A DNA stretch of 51,090 nucleotides from SIG622 sp045600125 (GCA_045600125.1 JAZRXH010000116.1:1-51090), one strand, 5' to 3'. Shown: positions 42,116-50,644, numbered from the stretch's first letter. Program-made: numbers and translations. The notes: generated from the letters alone by a model not told the origin.

Positions 42116-42904
42116 TTACACCTGACCTTTTGCTGCTATGGTTTTATAATAGCTCAGCGTTTTGAAATTCTTTTCGGTATGTACGATGAGATACTGCTCG
42201 CAGATCGTGCAGAATTCACGGACGTACTTATCCGGGATCTTATAGGACAGCATTTTGTTCTGCGGCAGCGTGCAGATACAGCGGACGGCGTTAAAAGTTT
42301 CGGGCGAAACGGCATAGCCGTCCTTGGAGATCTCAAAGTCCTCCCGTGCGGCGCATTTCTCGCAGACAAAGCCGCCCTGCTCCAGTTCAAAGACAGTCCG
42401 CTTTTCGGGACCCGGCAGTTTTTCACCGCAGGCGGCACAGGTATCAAAATTCGGGGAGAAGCCGAGGATGCACATGGCCTGCAGCTCGAACGCCGCCTTG
42501 ACCTTCCACGCCGGAACCTCCTTTTTGTTGGCGAGAGCATAGACGCTGTTGAGGACGAGGCGAAGCATTTCCGATTCGTCGTTCTCCTCCATGCACACCT
42601 CTTTTGCAACCTCCGCGAAGTACGAAGCAAGCGCCACCGAGCCGATGTCGTCCCGAAGTCCCGTGAAGCTGTCCTTCACCTCGATGGAGTCGAGCCACAG
42701 ACGGTCGTTCCTTTTGACGAAGCCGTAGGTGGAATAGCAGAAGAGATTCGCTCCCGCTCCCCTTTTGCTGTTGATATTCTTTATGCCTTTGGCGATGACC
42801 GTCATCTTGCCCTTTTTGGAGGTGAGGATGGTGAGGATCTTGTCGTTCTCCCCAAGCGCCACCTCGCCGATGACGATCGCATCGAGTGTCAAGTCAAAAG
42901 CCAT
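42116..42904 (-). CDS. recO: DNA repair protein RecO
   Basis: RecO loads RecA onto SSB-coated DNA with RecR (and RecF). The 262-residue length is usual. Seen: an N-terminal OB fold with AIVIGEVALGENDKILTIL, a helical middle and a four-Cys zinc site CAACGEKL...CEKC. AAGGA precedes the ATG at 42904 by 8 bases. It sits after era (as part of the ybeY-era fusion) and before mutS2; the era-recO order is typical of Firmicutes. Confidence 0.94.
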   Translation of the reverse strand: MAFDLTLDAIVIGEVALGENDKILTILTSKKGKMTVIAKGIKNINSKRGAGANLFCYSTYGFVKRNDRLWLDSIEVKDSFTGLRDDIGSVALASYFAEVAKEVCMEENDESEMLRLVLNSVYALANKKEVPAWKVKAAFELQAMCILGFSPNFDTCAACGEKLPGPEKRTVFELEQGGFVCEKCAAREDFEISKDGYAVSPETFNAVRCICTLPQNKMLSYKIPDKYVREFCTICEQYLIVHTEKNFKTLSYYKTIAAKGQV

Positions 42905-42960
42905 ACCGCTGTCCTTTTCTTTCGTTTATTTCGGGTATTTCGGGGAATAGTCCCCCTGCG

Positions 42961-44400
42961 TCAGTCCAGATCCTCTTTCTTGAAGCCGAAACGGTTGAGG
43001 GAAAGCTCGCTGTCCCGCCAGTTCTCCTTGACCTTTACCCACGTGTTGAGGTAGACCTTCTGACCGAGGAAGGCTTCCATGTCCTCTCTTGCGAAGGTGG
43101 ATATCTTCTTGAGGGTGCCGCCGTCCTTGCCGATGATGATCTTCTTGTGCGCTGCTTTTTCGCAGTATATTTCGGCTCTTATGCTGATAAGACCCGACTC
43201 TTCCTTGAAATCCTCGATGACCACCGCCGTACCGTGGGGAATCTCGTCGTCCAGCACCCGAAGGAGCTTTTCCCGGATGATCTCGGCGCAGATCTGCCGC
43301 TCCGGCTGATCGGTGTACATTTCCTTCGGGAAGTACCAGCGCTCCTCCCGAAGATAGGGACGAAGCTCACTCATCACGATGTCCACGCCGTCGTTGAAGA
43401 GAGCGGAGATCGGGATCACCGAGCCGAAATCGTAGAGCTTCGAGAACTTGTCGATGGTGACGAGCAGTCTGTCCTTTTTGCCGGCGTCGATCTTATTGAT
43501 GACGAGGAGGGCAGGAATGCCCGCTTTTCTGATTTTCTCGACGATGGCAAGATCCGCCTTTTCCGGCTCCTGCCCCGATTCGATAAGATACAGAATAACA
43601 TCGGTGCCGGAAAGCGTATCGTCGGCGGACTTCATCATGTACTCGCCGAGCCGGTTTTTCGGCTTATGCATACCGGGCGTATCGAGGAAAACGAACTGAC
43701 TGTCGCCCTCGGTGTAAATGCCGGTGATGCGGTTGCGGGTGGTCTGAGGCTTGTTGGAAACGATGGCGACCTTCTCGCCGATGATGGTGTTCATGAGGGT
43801 GCTCTTGCCCACGTTCGGACGTCCGATGAGGGCGACGAAGGCGGTCTTCGTGATCTTCGGCTCTTCGGGACACGGCATTTTCGCCGGTTCTTTTTCGGCG
43901 TCATCCGTCACCTTTTCGCCTTTTCTCGAAAGACCGAGAGAGGCAAGGACCTCCTCGCAGGTGTCGTTCATATACTCCTCGTCCTCTTTGGAGGTCTCGT
44001 GGTCGTAGCCGAGAAGATGGAGCACCGAATGGACGGTGAGGAAGCACAGCTCTCTTTCAAGGGAATGCCCGTACTCCTCGCTCTGCGTCAGCGCCTTTTC
44101 GGCGGAAAGAACGATATCGCCCAGAGCGACGGGTTCCCCCTCCACGATGGAATCCTCGTCGATTTCTCCGTTTTCGAGGAGCGGGAAGGACAGAACGTCG
44201 GTGGGAGCGTCCTTGCCCCGGAAGTCACGGTTGAGCACCTGAATGGCGTTGTTGTCGACAAAGGTCACCGAGACCTCGCAGTCGAATTCCACCTCTTCGT
44301 ATTCGAGAGCCGCATTGACGGTCTTTTTGATAAGGGCTCTCAGGGCGTTTGTGATCGGCACCAGCTTCTGATCGTTTTTCGTGTATATCTTGTTTTTCAT
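42961..44400 (-). CDS. Fused endoribonuclease YbeY and GTPase Era
   Basis: A 479-residue single-frame fusion. Residues about 1-158 are YbeY, the metal-dependent RNase of 16S rRNA 3'-end maturation, with HSVLHLLGYDH carrying three His ligands (124, 128, 134). A charged linker (about 159-183) follows, then complete Era, the 30S assembly GTPase: G1 GRPNVGKS (193-200), G2 region TTRNR, G3 DTPG (240-243), G4 NKID (302-305), G5 SAL, and a C-terminal KH domain with HKKIIIGKDGG (418-428). Known: YbeY and Era interact in E. coli and both act in 30S maturation. The dgkA and cdd genes that usually lie between them are missing. ATG at 44400 with AGAGGA upstream is preferred to TTG at 44406. Confidence 0.95.
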   Translation of the reverse strand: MKNKIYTKNDQKLVPITNALRALIKKTVNAALEYEEVEFDCEVSVTFVDNNAIQVLNRDFRGKDAPTDVLSFPLLENGEIDEDSIVEGEPVALGDIVLSAEKALTQSEEYGHSLERELCFLTVHSVLHLLGYDHETSKEDEEYMNDTCEEVLASLGLSRKGEKVTDDAEKEPAKMPCPEEPKITKTAFVALIGRPNVGKSTLMNTIIGEKVAIVSNKPQTTRNRITGIYTEGDSQFVFLDTPGMHKPKNRLGEYMMKSADDTLSGTDVILYLIESGQEPEKADLAIVEKIRKAGIPALLVINKIDAGKKDRLLVTIDKFSKLYDFGSVIPISALFNDGVDIVMSELRPYLREERWYFPKEMYTDQPERQICAEIIREKLLRVLDDEIPHGTAVVIEDFKEESGLISIRAEIYCEKAAHKKIIIGKDGGTLKKISTFAREDMEAFLGQKVYLNTWVKVKENWRDSELSLNRFGFKKEDLD

Positions 44401-44456
44401 TCTCAAATATCCTCTGTTTTTCGTATTTTCAGCCGATTTTTTATCTTTATCCGCCG

Positions 44457-45419
44457 TTATCTGTTTTTGTTCTCGGCGTGCTTTTCGTACGCCTGGATGA
44501 TCTTCTGCACGAGAGCGTGCCGCACCACGTCCTTCTCGGTGAAGCGGTGGGTGTGGATGCCTTCGATGCCGGAAAGGATTTTGACCGCCTCCACAAGTCC
44601 CGAGCGCTTGCCGTCGGGAAGGTCGATCTGGGTGATATCGCCGGTAACGACCGCCTTGGAGCCGAAGCCGAACCGGGTGAGGAACATCTTCATCTGCTCG
44701 GGGGTGGTGTTCTGCGCCTCGTCGAGGATGATGAAGGAATCGTCAAGGGTGCGTCCCCGCATATAGGCAAGAGGCGCTATTTCGATGATGCCCTTTTCCC
44801 GGCTTTTTTCAAAATTCTCGGCGCCCATCATTTCAAAAAGAGCGTCATACAGAGGACGGAGATAGGGGTCAATCTTGTTCTGCAGATCGCCCGGCAGAAA
44901 GCCGAGCTTCTCCCCCGCCTCCACGGCGGGTCTTGTGAGGACGATGCGGTTCACCTGCTTTGCCCGCAAAGCATTTACCGCCATCGCCACGGCGAGGAAG
45001 GTCTTGCCGGTTCCCGCCGGTCCCACGCCGAAGACCACGGTGTTGTTCTTTATCGCCTGAATATATTTTTTCTGTCCCACCGTCTTTGCCTTGATGGGCT
45101 TTCCCTTGTTGGTGATGCAGATGCAGTCGCCGGTCAGCTCCGCCAGCTCCTCGCCGTCGCCGTCCTTCACCATGCTGATGACGTACCGCACGTTCTGCTC
45201 GGTGATGTTGCCTCCGTAGAGCGCCATGCGGGCAAGATAATCCACACAGCCGGCGCCTCTTTCGCAGTTTTCCCCCTCGCCAAAGACGGCTATTCCGTCC
45301 TCCTTGGCGCTGAGGGTGACCCCGAGCTCGCTCTCTATGATTTCGGCATAGCTGTCAAAGCTGCCCAAAACGCAGCGGATCTGCTCTGCCGTAAGTCCGG
45401 TTACTGTTTTTTCCGCCAT
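44457..45419 (-). CDS. PhoH family ATPase
   Basis: A 320-residue PhoH-like P-loop protein, predicted to be an RNA-related ATPase. Seen: an N-terminal domain of about 110 residues, the Walker A GPAGTGKTFLAV at about 135-146, RIVLTRPAVEAGEKLGFLPG, Walker B FIILDEAQNTTPEQMKMFLTRFG and VTGDITQIDLP. These are standard PhoH motifs. Known: phoH-like genes are linked to ybeY in most bacteria, and here phoH, ybeY-era, recO follow one another. ATG at 45419 has AAGGA at 9 bases; GTG at 45425 has a worse spacing. Confidence 0.94.
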   Translation of the reverse strand: MAEKTVTGLTAEQIRCVLGSFDSYAEIIESELGVTLSAKEDGIAVFGEGENCERGAGCVDYLARMALYGGNITEQNVRYVISMVKDGDGEELAELTGDCICITNKGKPIKAKTVGQKKYIQAIKNNTVVFGVGPAGTGKTFLAVAMAVNALRAKQVNRIVLTRPAVEAGEKLGFLPGDLQNKIDPYLRPLYDALFEMMGAENFEKSREKGIIEIAPLAYMRGRTLDDSFIILDEAQNTTPEQMKMFLTRFGFGSKAVVTGDITQIDLPDGKRSGLVEAVKILSGIEGIHTHRFTEKDVVRHALVQKIIQAYEKHAENKNR

Positions 45420-45576
45420 AGACACATTCCTTTTCGTTTATAGACACTATACGGCTCCATATTACAATAAGCCGTATACATTTTACCATATCCCGTACCG
45501 TTTTGCAATACCTTTTTTCAATAAAATATATGCGATCATTCAAAAAAGCGGCGTCATTTTCCCTTCCGGCGCCCCA

Positions 45577-46824
45577 TTATCCGGGCTGTCCCGGCGTTTT
45601 CGGAGGCTTTGGAGAAGCCGCCGTCAGCTCCTCGGCAGGAAGTCCCACGTCCCGTATGCATTCCACCCGGCAACGGAGGAGAAAAAAGGAGTCCTCCGGT
45701 GCATCTTCATCCGAAAGGATTTCCTCCGAAAAGGTCTCGCACAGCACCTCGGCGTCGCAAAGCTCCTTTGCCAGAAGGTCGTACATCTTTTCGTATGCCG
45801 CCTCTCTTGCCGACGGGATATCGAGGTTTTCTCCGGTGAGCACGACCTCCCTTTCGGTAAACTCAGTGATAGACAACGGGAAGGTGACCTCATCGAGGAT
45901 CCGCAGTTTTTTCGTTTCCCGTGCGGTGTCGTACCGTTCAAAACGGCAGTATGAAAACGGCGAACGCACCTCGGGAAGAGATTTCCCGAAAAAACGTACC
46001 CGAAAGCTCTTCGCCCTTCGTCCGGTGTAGCTTTTCGACGTGCAAAGCAGCGCCGTTTTCACCTCGAAGCTCTCCTCGGTGACGGCAAACGCCCGCCCTT
46101 TGGCGCCGTTTGAATACTCGCCGCCGTTGTTCCCGATAACCGTCGGAGCGATCAGCGTCTGTCCCTTCAGCACCGTCTGTCCTTTTGAAAACAGCGGCGT
46201 TCCCTCGTCGGCGTCGATGCGGAGGATCACACAGTCACGGTCGGCGGCGATGCCGGCATCGGAAGGCGGCAGTTCGTTTTCCGGTATTTCTCTCTCCCCC
46301 ACCTCCACAAAAGCCACGTTTCCCGCCCGATTGATCGCCAGATGGGAAAGACTGCCGTCGTAAAGCAGCACCTTCGTCCGTATTTTGTCAATATCGGTCT
46401 TTTTCCATACGCTCCCCACCCCAAAGCCGCATTTTTCAAGACTTTCGAGGATCTGCGCATCGCTGCCGGCATCGTTTCCGGTGATGCGGATATCCCACAC
46501 GACAAGGCTTTGCAGATAGACCAAAAACAGCCCGGCAAGGAGCCCGAAAAGCAGTCCGCACCGGCGGCGGTAACGGCGAAGGACAGACGGAAGTCCCTTT
46601 TCGGTAACCGTCATGCCGTCAAATCTTTGCAGAAAGCCGTCGTTTCCGAGAGTCTCCGCATCCTTACTTCCACAGTAGAATTCGAGATATTCCCCTTCTT
46701 CGGTATGCACGGAATAGATTTTATCGGCGTACTTTGTGAGAAGATGTCCCGCAAGCGTGCCGGGACTTTGCGTGGGAATGACAAAATGCCTGCAGCCGGA
46801 AAACAGATAGCGCACGTTTTTCAT
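45577..46824 (-). CDS. yqfD: Sporulation protein YqfD
   Basis: YqfD is needed for normal sporulation in Bacillus; together with YqfC it is conserved in spore-formers. The 415-residue protein has a soluble N terminus, one membrane segment around 86-110 (CGLLFGLLAGLFLVYLQSLV), then a long extracellular or forespore-facing region with DIRITGN, a polypeptide resembling POTRA-like beta units, and a Pro-rich end (SPKPPKTPGQPG). The presence with yqfC and phoH downstream is the well-known yqfC-yqfD-phoH-ybeY order. The ATG at 46824 is 21 bases after yqfC. It suggests the organism or its ancestors form spores. Confidence 0.92.
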   Translation of the reverse strand: MKNVRYLFSGCRHFVIPTQSPGTLAGHLLTKYADKIYSVHTEEGEYLEFYCGSKDAETLGNDGFLQRFDGMTVTEKGLPSVLRRYRRRCGLLFGLLAGLFLVYLQSLVVWDIRITGNDAGSDAQILESLEKCGFGVGSVWKKTDIDKIRTKVLLYDGSLSHLAINRAGNVAFVEVGEREIPENELPPSDAGIAADRDCVILRIDADEGTPLFSKGQTVLKGQTLIAPTVIGNNGGEYSNGAKGRAFAVTEESFEVKTALLCTSKSYTGRRAKSFRVRFFGKSLPEVRSPFSYCRFERYDTARETKKLRILDEVTFPLSITEFTEREVVLTGENLDIPSAREAAYEKMYDLLAKELCDAEVLCETFSEEILSDEDAPEDSFFLLRCRVECIRDVGLPAEELTAASPKPPKTPGQPG

Positions 46825-46845
46825 ACCGGACGTTTCCCCCTTCCT

Positions 46846-47145
46846 TCATCCGTTCTTTTCAAACGAAAGACCGGTGATATTGCCGCAGATGCGGACGATG
46901 CTTCTCTTGAAGCATCCCATATAAAGCCCTCTTCCCGAGACGGTGATTTTTGTGTCTTTTGCCGCAAGGCGGATAAGGCTTTCCCCGTATTCCTCGATCC
47001 GGAGATTCCCCTCCACGTACATTTCCCGGTTTTCCGAAAGGACGATATCAAAGCTCTTCAGCACCCTTGCTTCGCCGCTTTCACGCAAATCGGAAAGCTC
47101 CCGCAAAAGCCCCCGGTACAGTCTTTTTCCTCTCGTCATTGCCAT
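46846..47145 (-). CDS. yqfC: Sporulation protein YqfC
   Basis: A 99-residue protein of the YabP/YqfC family. Seen: a short basic N terminus, DIVLSENREMYVEGNLRIEEY, and a beta-rich end with AKDTKITVSGRGLYM and ICGNITGLSFE, as in the family. It is the first gene of the yqfC-yqfD-phoH-(ybeY-era)-recO-mutS2 cluster. ATG at 47145 is preferred over GTG at 47151 because AAGGGG then lies at 8 bases. A SigE-type promoter would be expected but is not clear here. It is divergent to the ylbJ-like gene, with repeats between the two. Confidence 0.9.
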   Translation of the reverse strand: MAMTRGKRLYRGLLRELSDLRESGEARVLKSFDIVLSENREMYVEGNLRIEEYGESLIRLAAKDTKITVSGRGLYMGCFKRSIVRICGNITGLSFEKNG

Positions 47146-47214
47146 AAGCACTTCCCCTTTTCGATAAATTCTGAAAAATCAGCATCCAACGAAAAATATG
47201 AAGGCATAGCCGCA

Positions 47215-47289
47215 CTTTATGCAGAATAGCATAAAGAAGAGGCAGCGTGCCGGCGTGACGCAGGTATTTTTAGTGCCAAGCGTGACGCA
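47215..47289. promoter_or_regulatory. Palindrome and direct repeats between divergent sporulation genes
   Basis: CTTTATGC (47215-47222) and GCATAAAG (47229-47236) form a perfect 8-base inverted repeat. Downstream, GCGTGACGCA occurs twice, at 47253-47262 and 47280-47289; each copy is itself nearly palindromic. The second copy ends 23 bases before the ylbJ-like ATG. Together they look like binding sites controlling the gene pair. Confidence 0.5.
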
Positions 47290-47312
47290 TTGAAGAGAGG
47301 AAGCAGGAAATC

Positions 47313-48503
47313 ATGTTGAAACAAGAAAACCTACTGTCGGAAAAGCGCCAAAGCAGCGAAAATGCGAAGCGGCGGAACCGCTCTTTCAAAAAAATCGTCA
47401 CATTTTGTAAATTCCGCATGGCTTTCCCGCTTTCGATTTTCTTTCTGCTTGCGCTTTTTGCGTTTCCGAGCCTTGTAAAAAGGGCGGCTTTCGCTGCGAT
47501 CGTTCTGTGCGGAAGGGTTCTTATCCCCTCGCTGTTCCCGTATATTGCGGCGGTTCGTCTTTGCTGCGGGATGCTTTCACGAAACAGGCGCCGAAAGTCA
47601 GAAAAAGGCATTTTTGAAAAGGTAGTCGGTTTTCCCTTTTTCTGTATCGTTCCCCTGCTTCTCGGCTTTCTGTCCGGCTTTCCTTCGGGGGCTGTGACGG
47701 CGGCGGAAATGGTGCGCAGCGGCGACCTTTCGGGAAGCGAAGCCGATAACTTTGCGGCGCTTTCCTGCATCGTCAGCCCCGCCTTCTGCGTTGCTTTCGT
47801 GGGAAGCGGGATCTTCGGCTATTCCATGTACGGGCTTCTCGTTTACGCCTCGGTTTTCTTCGGAAGCGTCGTATCCTACGGAGCCGTGCGATTGCTATTT
47901 CCGTGCAAAAAGTCAGTTATTTCCGCATTTTCCGGAAGTCATAAAGAAGAGAAAAACACCCTTCGCACCCTCTGCGATGCCGTATTCGGTTCTGCGGAAA
48001 CCATGCTGACGATCTGCGGCTTCACGGTGTTTTTTTCGGTCGTCTCCGCCCTGTTTTCCCGCATTTTCATCGGCGTATTGGGAGAAAGATTGACCAATCT
48101 CATATCCGCCTTTTTCGAGATCTCGGCGGGAACCTTGCATTTTTCCGCCTGCCCTTTCGGGGAAAGAATGCGCCTTACGAGCATGCTGTGCGCCTTCGGC
48201 GGGCTTTCGGCGATTTTTCAGGTGATCTCGGTTCTTGAGGATGCGGGGCTTTCCGCAAGACGATTTGTGCTGGTGCGGGTACTCTCCGTCTTTGTTTCGC
48301 CGCTGTTCCTTTCGCTTTTTTCCCGGGGATATGCTCTTATCGCTTACGGAAATAGCGGAATGCACAGCCCGGTCGTTCTCTCTTCTGCCGGGGTTTCTTC
48401 GCCGTCCTTCGCTGTTTTTGCCGCCGGTGTCTGCGCTCTTTTTTCCGTCTTTCTCTTTATTTCTTATTTTGCGATGAAAAACCATAAAAAAAGCAAAGGA
48501 TAA
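47313..48503 (+). CDS. YlbJ-like sporulation integral membrane protein (nucleoside recognition domain)
   Basis: A 396-residue membrane protein resembling YlbJ of Bacillus, which is needed in sporulation. Seen: a basic N terminus (1-30), then about eight membrane segments; the conserved block GFLSGFPSGAVTAAEMVRSG, then EADNFAALSCIVSPAFCVAFVG, matches the Gate/nucleoside-recognition fold of YlbJ and SpoIIM-associated proteins. The substrate is unknown. It is divergent to yqfC. The start codon ATG at 47313 is preceded by AGCAGG. A SigE-type promoter is not obvious. Confidence 0.84.
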   Translation: MLKQENLLSEKRQSSENAKRRNRSFKKIVTFCKFRMAFPLSIFFLLALFAFPSLVKRAAFAAIVLCGRVLIPSLFPYIAAVRLCCGMLSRNRRRKSEKGIFEKVVGFPFFCIVPLLLGFLSGFPSGAVTAAEMVRSGDLSGSEADNFAALSCIVSPAFCVAFVGSGIFGYSMYGLLVYASVFFGSVVSYGAVRLLFPCKKSVISAFSGSHKEEKNTLRTLCDAVFGSAETMLTICGFTVFFSVVSALFSRIFIGVLGERLTNLISAFFEISAGTLHFSACPFGERMRLTSMLCAFGGLSAIFQVISVLEDAGLSARRFVLVRVLSVFVSPLFLSLFSRGYALIAYGNSGMHSPVVLSSAGVSSPSFAVFAAGVCALFSVFLFISYFAMKNHKKSKG

Positions 48504-48516
48504 GCCTCTTTTGCTC

Positions 48517-48545
48517 TTGCAATTCGGTGCGGAATATGGTATACT
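48517..48545 (+). promoter_or_regulatory. Sigma-A promoter for the small Cys protein and KDPG aldolase genes
   Basis: Plus strand: TTGCAA at 48517-48522, a 17-base spacer, TATACT at 48540-48545. The start would be near 48552. Confidence 0.75.
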
Positions 48546-48615
48546 TGTAATGTAATATAGCGTATTGTTTGCAATCAGCGGCAAACTGCAGAATGCGGAA
48601 GGAAGGGACCCGGCC

Positions 48616-48819
48616 TTGAAGAGCAAAGCGGAAAGCGAGATCACGAAATGCTGTGCCATGTGCGAATATTCTCTGCATATAGCAGCGGATGATTCTTTTG
48701 TCTGCAAATACAGGAACAGACTCCGCAAGACGGAAGCCGAGGACGTTTGCCGCCGTTTTTCTCTCGACCTTCTGAAGATCGAGCCGCCTCCAAGGCGGAT
48801 ATTCCGTGCCGACGAATAA
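48616..48819 (+). CDS. Small four-Cys protein, probable metal-binding
   Basis: A 67-residue protein with CCAMCEYS, a VCKYRNRL segment and VCRRFSLDLLKIEPPPRR. The pattern Cys-x2-Cys, about 14 residues, Cys, about 13 residues, Cys, ending in RxFxxDxLK, resembles a family of short clostridial proteins of unknown function that I recognise only by pattern. A zinc site is likely. The start is TTG at 48616, preceded by AAGGGA at 7 bases; a longer frame from TTG 48565 lacks a ribosome binding site. It lies between its promoter and the KDPG aldolase gene and may be cotranscribed with it. Confidence 0.6.
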   Translation: MKSKAESEITKCCAMCEYSLHIAADDSFVCKYRNRLRKTEAEDVCRRFSLDLLKIEPPPRRIFRADE

Positions 48820-48897
48820 TCGCCGGGAATGTGTCATTTACGGCTGTGCCCGTTTAATTTTCAGTAATTCATAGAAAACCCGAAAGGATGATGTAAA

Positions 48898-49860
48898 ATG
48901 ACAAACGTAGAACAGAAGCTCTTTGAGACCGGTCTTATCCCGGTCGTCGTTCTCGATGATGCGAAGGACGCTCTTCCCCTTGCGAAGGCGCTGTATAACG
49001 GAGGCATCAAGGCAGCGGAGGTCACCTTCCGTACCGATGCGGCAGCCGAAGCCATAAAGCTCATGTCCGAAGCCTATCCCGATATGCTCATCGGCGCCGG
49101 CACGGTGCTCACCACCGAGCAGGCAGATGCGGCTGTGGCAAGCGGTGCGAAGTTCATCGTCAGCCCCGGACTCAACCCCACCGTGGTAAAGCACTGTCTT
49201 GACATCGGTGTGTCGGTCGTTCCCGGCACCTCCAACGCATCGGATATCGAGCTTGCTCTTTCCCTCGGTCTCAAGTTCGTCAAGTTCTTCCCCGCAGAAG
49301 CCGCCGGCGGCGTTGCCATGCTGAAGGCTCTCTGCGCTCCCTACAAGGGCGTGAAGTTCATGCCTACCGGCGGACTGAGCGAAAAGAATTTCGGCGATTA
49401 TCTGGATCTTGACTGCGTTCTCTGCGCCGGTGCAAGCTTCATCGCCAGCGGCAAGCTCATCAAGGAAGGCGCCTTCGATAAGATCGAAGAGATCGCAAGA
49501 AATACCGTTACCGCCATGCACGGCTTCAAGGTCGTTCACGTGGGCATCAACGCCGGCAGCGCCGAAAACGCTTCCGCAATCGCCGCACAGTTTGCTCCCT
49601 TCGGTCTTGCCGTTGCCAAGGACGGCGAGAGCAGCATGTTCCTGAACAAGGACATCGAGCTCATGAAGAAGCCGTGGCTCGGAACGAAGGGGCATCTTGC
49701 CGTCCAGTGCAACAACATCAAGAGAGCCGAAGCTTACCTCAAATCCATCGGCGTAAAGTTCCTCGAGGACACCAAGAAGATCGACGCCAAGGGCAACTAC
49801 AAGGCCGTTTACGTTGACGGTGACTTTGCGGGCTTCGCCGTTCACCTCGTGCAGAAATAA
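48898..49860 (+). CDS. KHG/KDPG aldolase fused to a VOC-type domain
   Basis: A 320-residue protein. Residues 1-205 are Eda: Glu41 and Arg45 in EVTFRTD, GAGTVLT at 67-73, PGTSNASDIELA, and the Schiff-base Lys129 in FVKFFPAEAAGG. Eda cleaves KDPG to pyruvate and glyceraldehyde 3-phosphate, and also KHG. The C-terminal 110 residues (about 208-320) look like a vicinal-oxygen-chelate/glyoxalase fold (VVHVGINAG near its start, GHLAVQCNNIKRAE, then a strand ending GFAVHLVQK). Its function in the fusion is unknown. The ATG at 48898 follows a GAAAGGATG sequence. The gene fits with a uronate pathway (see the SDR at 9807-10670). Confidence 0.9.
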   Translation: MTNVEQKLFETGLIPVVVLDDAKDALPLAKALYNGGIKAAEVTFRTDAAAEAIKLMSEAYPDMLIGAGTVLTTEQADAAVASGAKFIVSPGLNPTVVKHCLDIGVSVVPGTSNASDIELALSLGLKFVKFFPAEAAGGVAMLKALCAPYKGVKFMPTGGLSEKNFGDYLDLDCVLCAGASFIASGKLIKEGAFDKIEEIARNTVTAMHGFKVVHVGINAGSAENASAIAAQFAPFGLAVAKDGESSMFLNKDIELMKKPWLGTKGHLAVQCNNIKRAEAYLKSIGVKFLEDTKKIDAKGNYKAVYVDGDFAGFAVHLVQK

Positions 49861-49872
49861 GCATCGTTTTGC

Positions 49873-49918
49873 GTCCGGCATCGGCTTTGACTATGGCTGC
49901 TGCCGGACTTTTTTATTT
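49873..49918 (+). terminator. Rho-independent terminator of the KDPG aldolase gene
   Basis: GTCCGGCA (49873-49880) and TGCCGGAC (49901-49908) form a perfect 8-base-pair stem followed by TTTTTTATTTT. Confidence 0.9.
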
Positions 49919-49946
49919 TACATAAAATCAAAATATCGGAGGAATT

Positions 49947-50489
49947 ATGCCGAAAAACTCTGAAAAAGCAAAAGCGGCGCTTCTTCGCGCCTATGACCTT
50001 CTCTGTGACGTAACGCCGCTTCGTTACGACTGCGGCTCCCTGTGCGGCTCTCTCTGCTGCAAGGGAAAGGACGGGAACGAGGACTACGGGATGTGGCTTT
50101 TGCCGACCGAAAGAGAGCTTCTCGAAAACGAGGGCGCCTACCGCTTTTCCAAAGCCGAGGACGGCACCGAAACGGCGGTCTGCTTCGGTCATTGCCGCCG
50201 CTTTATGCGTCCCTTTGCGTGCCGCATCTATCCGTACTATGCAAAGCTCGAAAAGAGCGGGAACGGCCGGATCAACATCCGCATAAAGCGGGATCCGAGA
50301 GCGGCGCTGAGCTGTCCTCTTGCAGAAGATGACACCTATCTTCGTCCCACCCCCGAGTTCGTGCGGTGTGCCGGAAGAGCGGTGCGTGTCCTTCTGAAGG
50401 ACGAGGCGATGCGAGAGGAGCTGTTCTCTGTCAGCGACTTCCTCTCTGAAATCGAGGAAATGAGAAAGAGATTTTTCAAAAACGATTGA
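49947..50489 (+). CDS. YkgJ-like cysteine-cluster protein
   Basis: A 180-residue cytoplasmic protein with many Cys: DCGSLCGSLCCK near residues 28-39, VCFGHC around 78, then RPFACRIYPYYA and SCPLAED. The order, Cys cluster followed by RPxxCRxYP, resembles the YkgJ/zinc- or iron-chelating family, but it is not a close match. It probably binds Fe-S or zinc; the role is unknown. The ATG at 49947 is preceded by GGAGG at 6 bases. It sits between a terminator and the nusB promoter, so it appears to be a single gene with an unidentified promoter. Confidence 0.7.
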   Translation: MPKNSEKAKAALLRAYDLLCDVTPLRYDCGSLCGSLCCKGKDGNEDYGMWLLPTERELLENEGAYRFSKAEDGTETAVCFGHCRRFMRPFACRIYPYYAKLEKSGNGRINIRIKRDPRAALSCPLAEDDTYLRPTPEFVRCAGRAVRVLLKDEAMREELFSVSDFLSEIEEMRKRFFKND

Positions 50490-50568
50490 CCCTTCGCAAA
50501 AGGAGCGGAAAGATGTGCCGAAAACCGTAAAAACTGTGCCGTTCCGTGCAGTTTTACGAAAATTTTGC

Positions 50569-50597
50569 TTGCAAAAAGTGTAAAACCGTTGTATAAT
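50569..50597 (+). promoter_or_regulatory. Sigma-A promoter for nusB
   Basis: Plus strand: TTGCAA at 50569-50574, a 17-base spacer, TATAAT at 50592-50597. The leader is about 40 bases. Confidence 0.82.
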
Positions 50598-50644
50598 AAA
50601 AGAAGAATGAATTTTGCGCAAATACACCTTGTGAGGAGCCTTTT

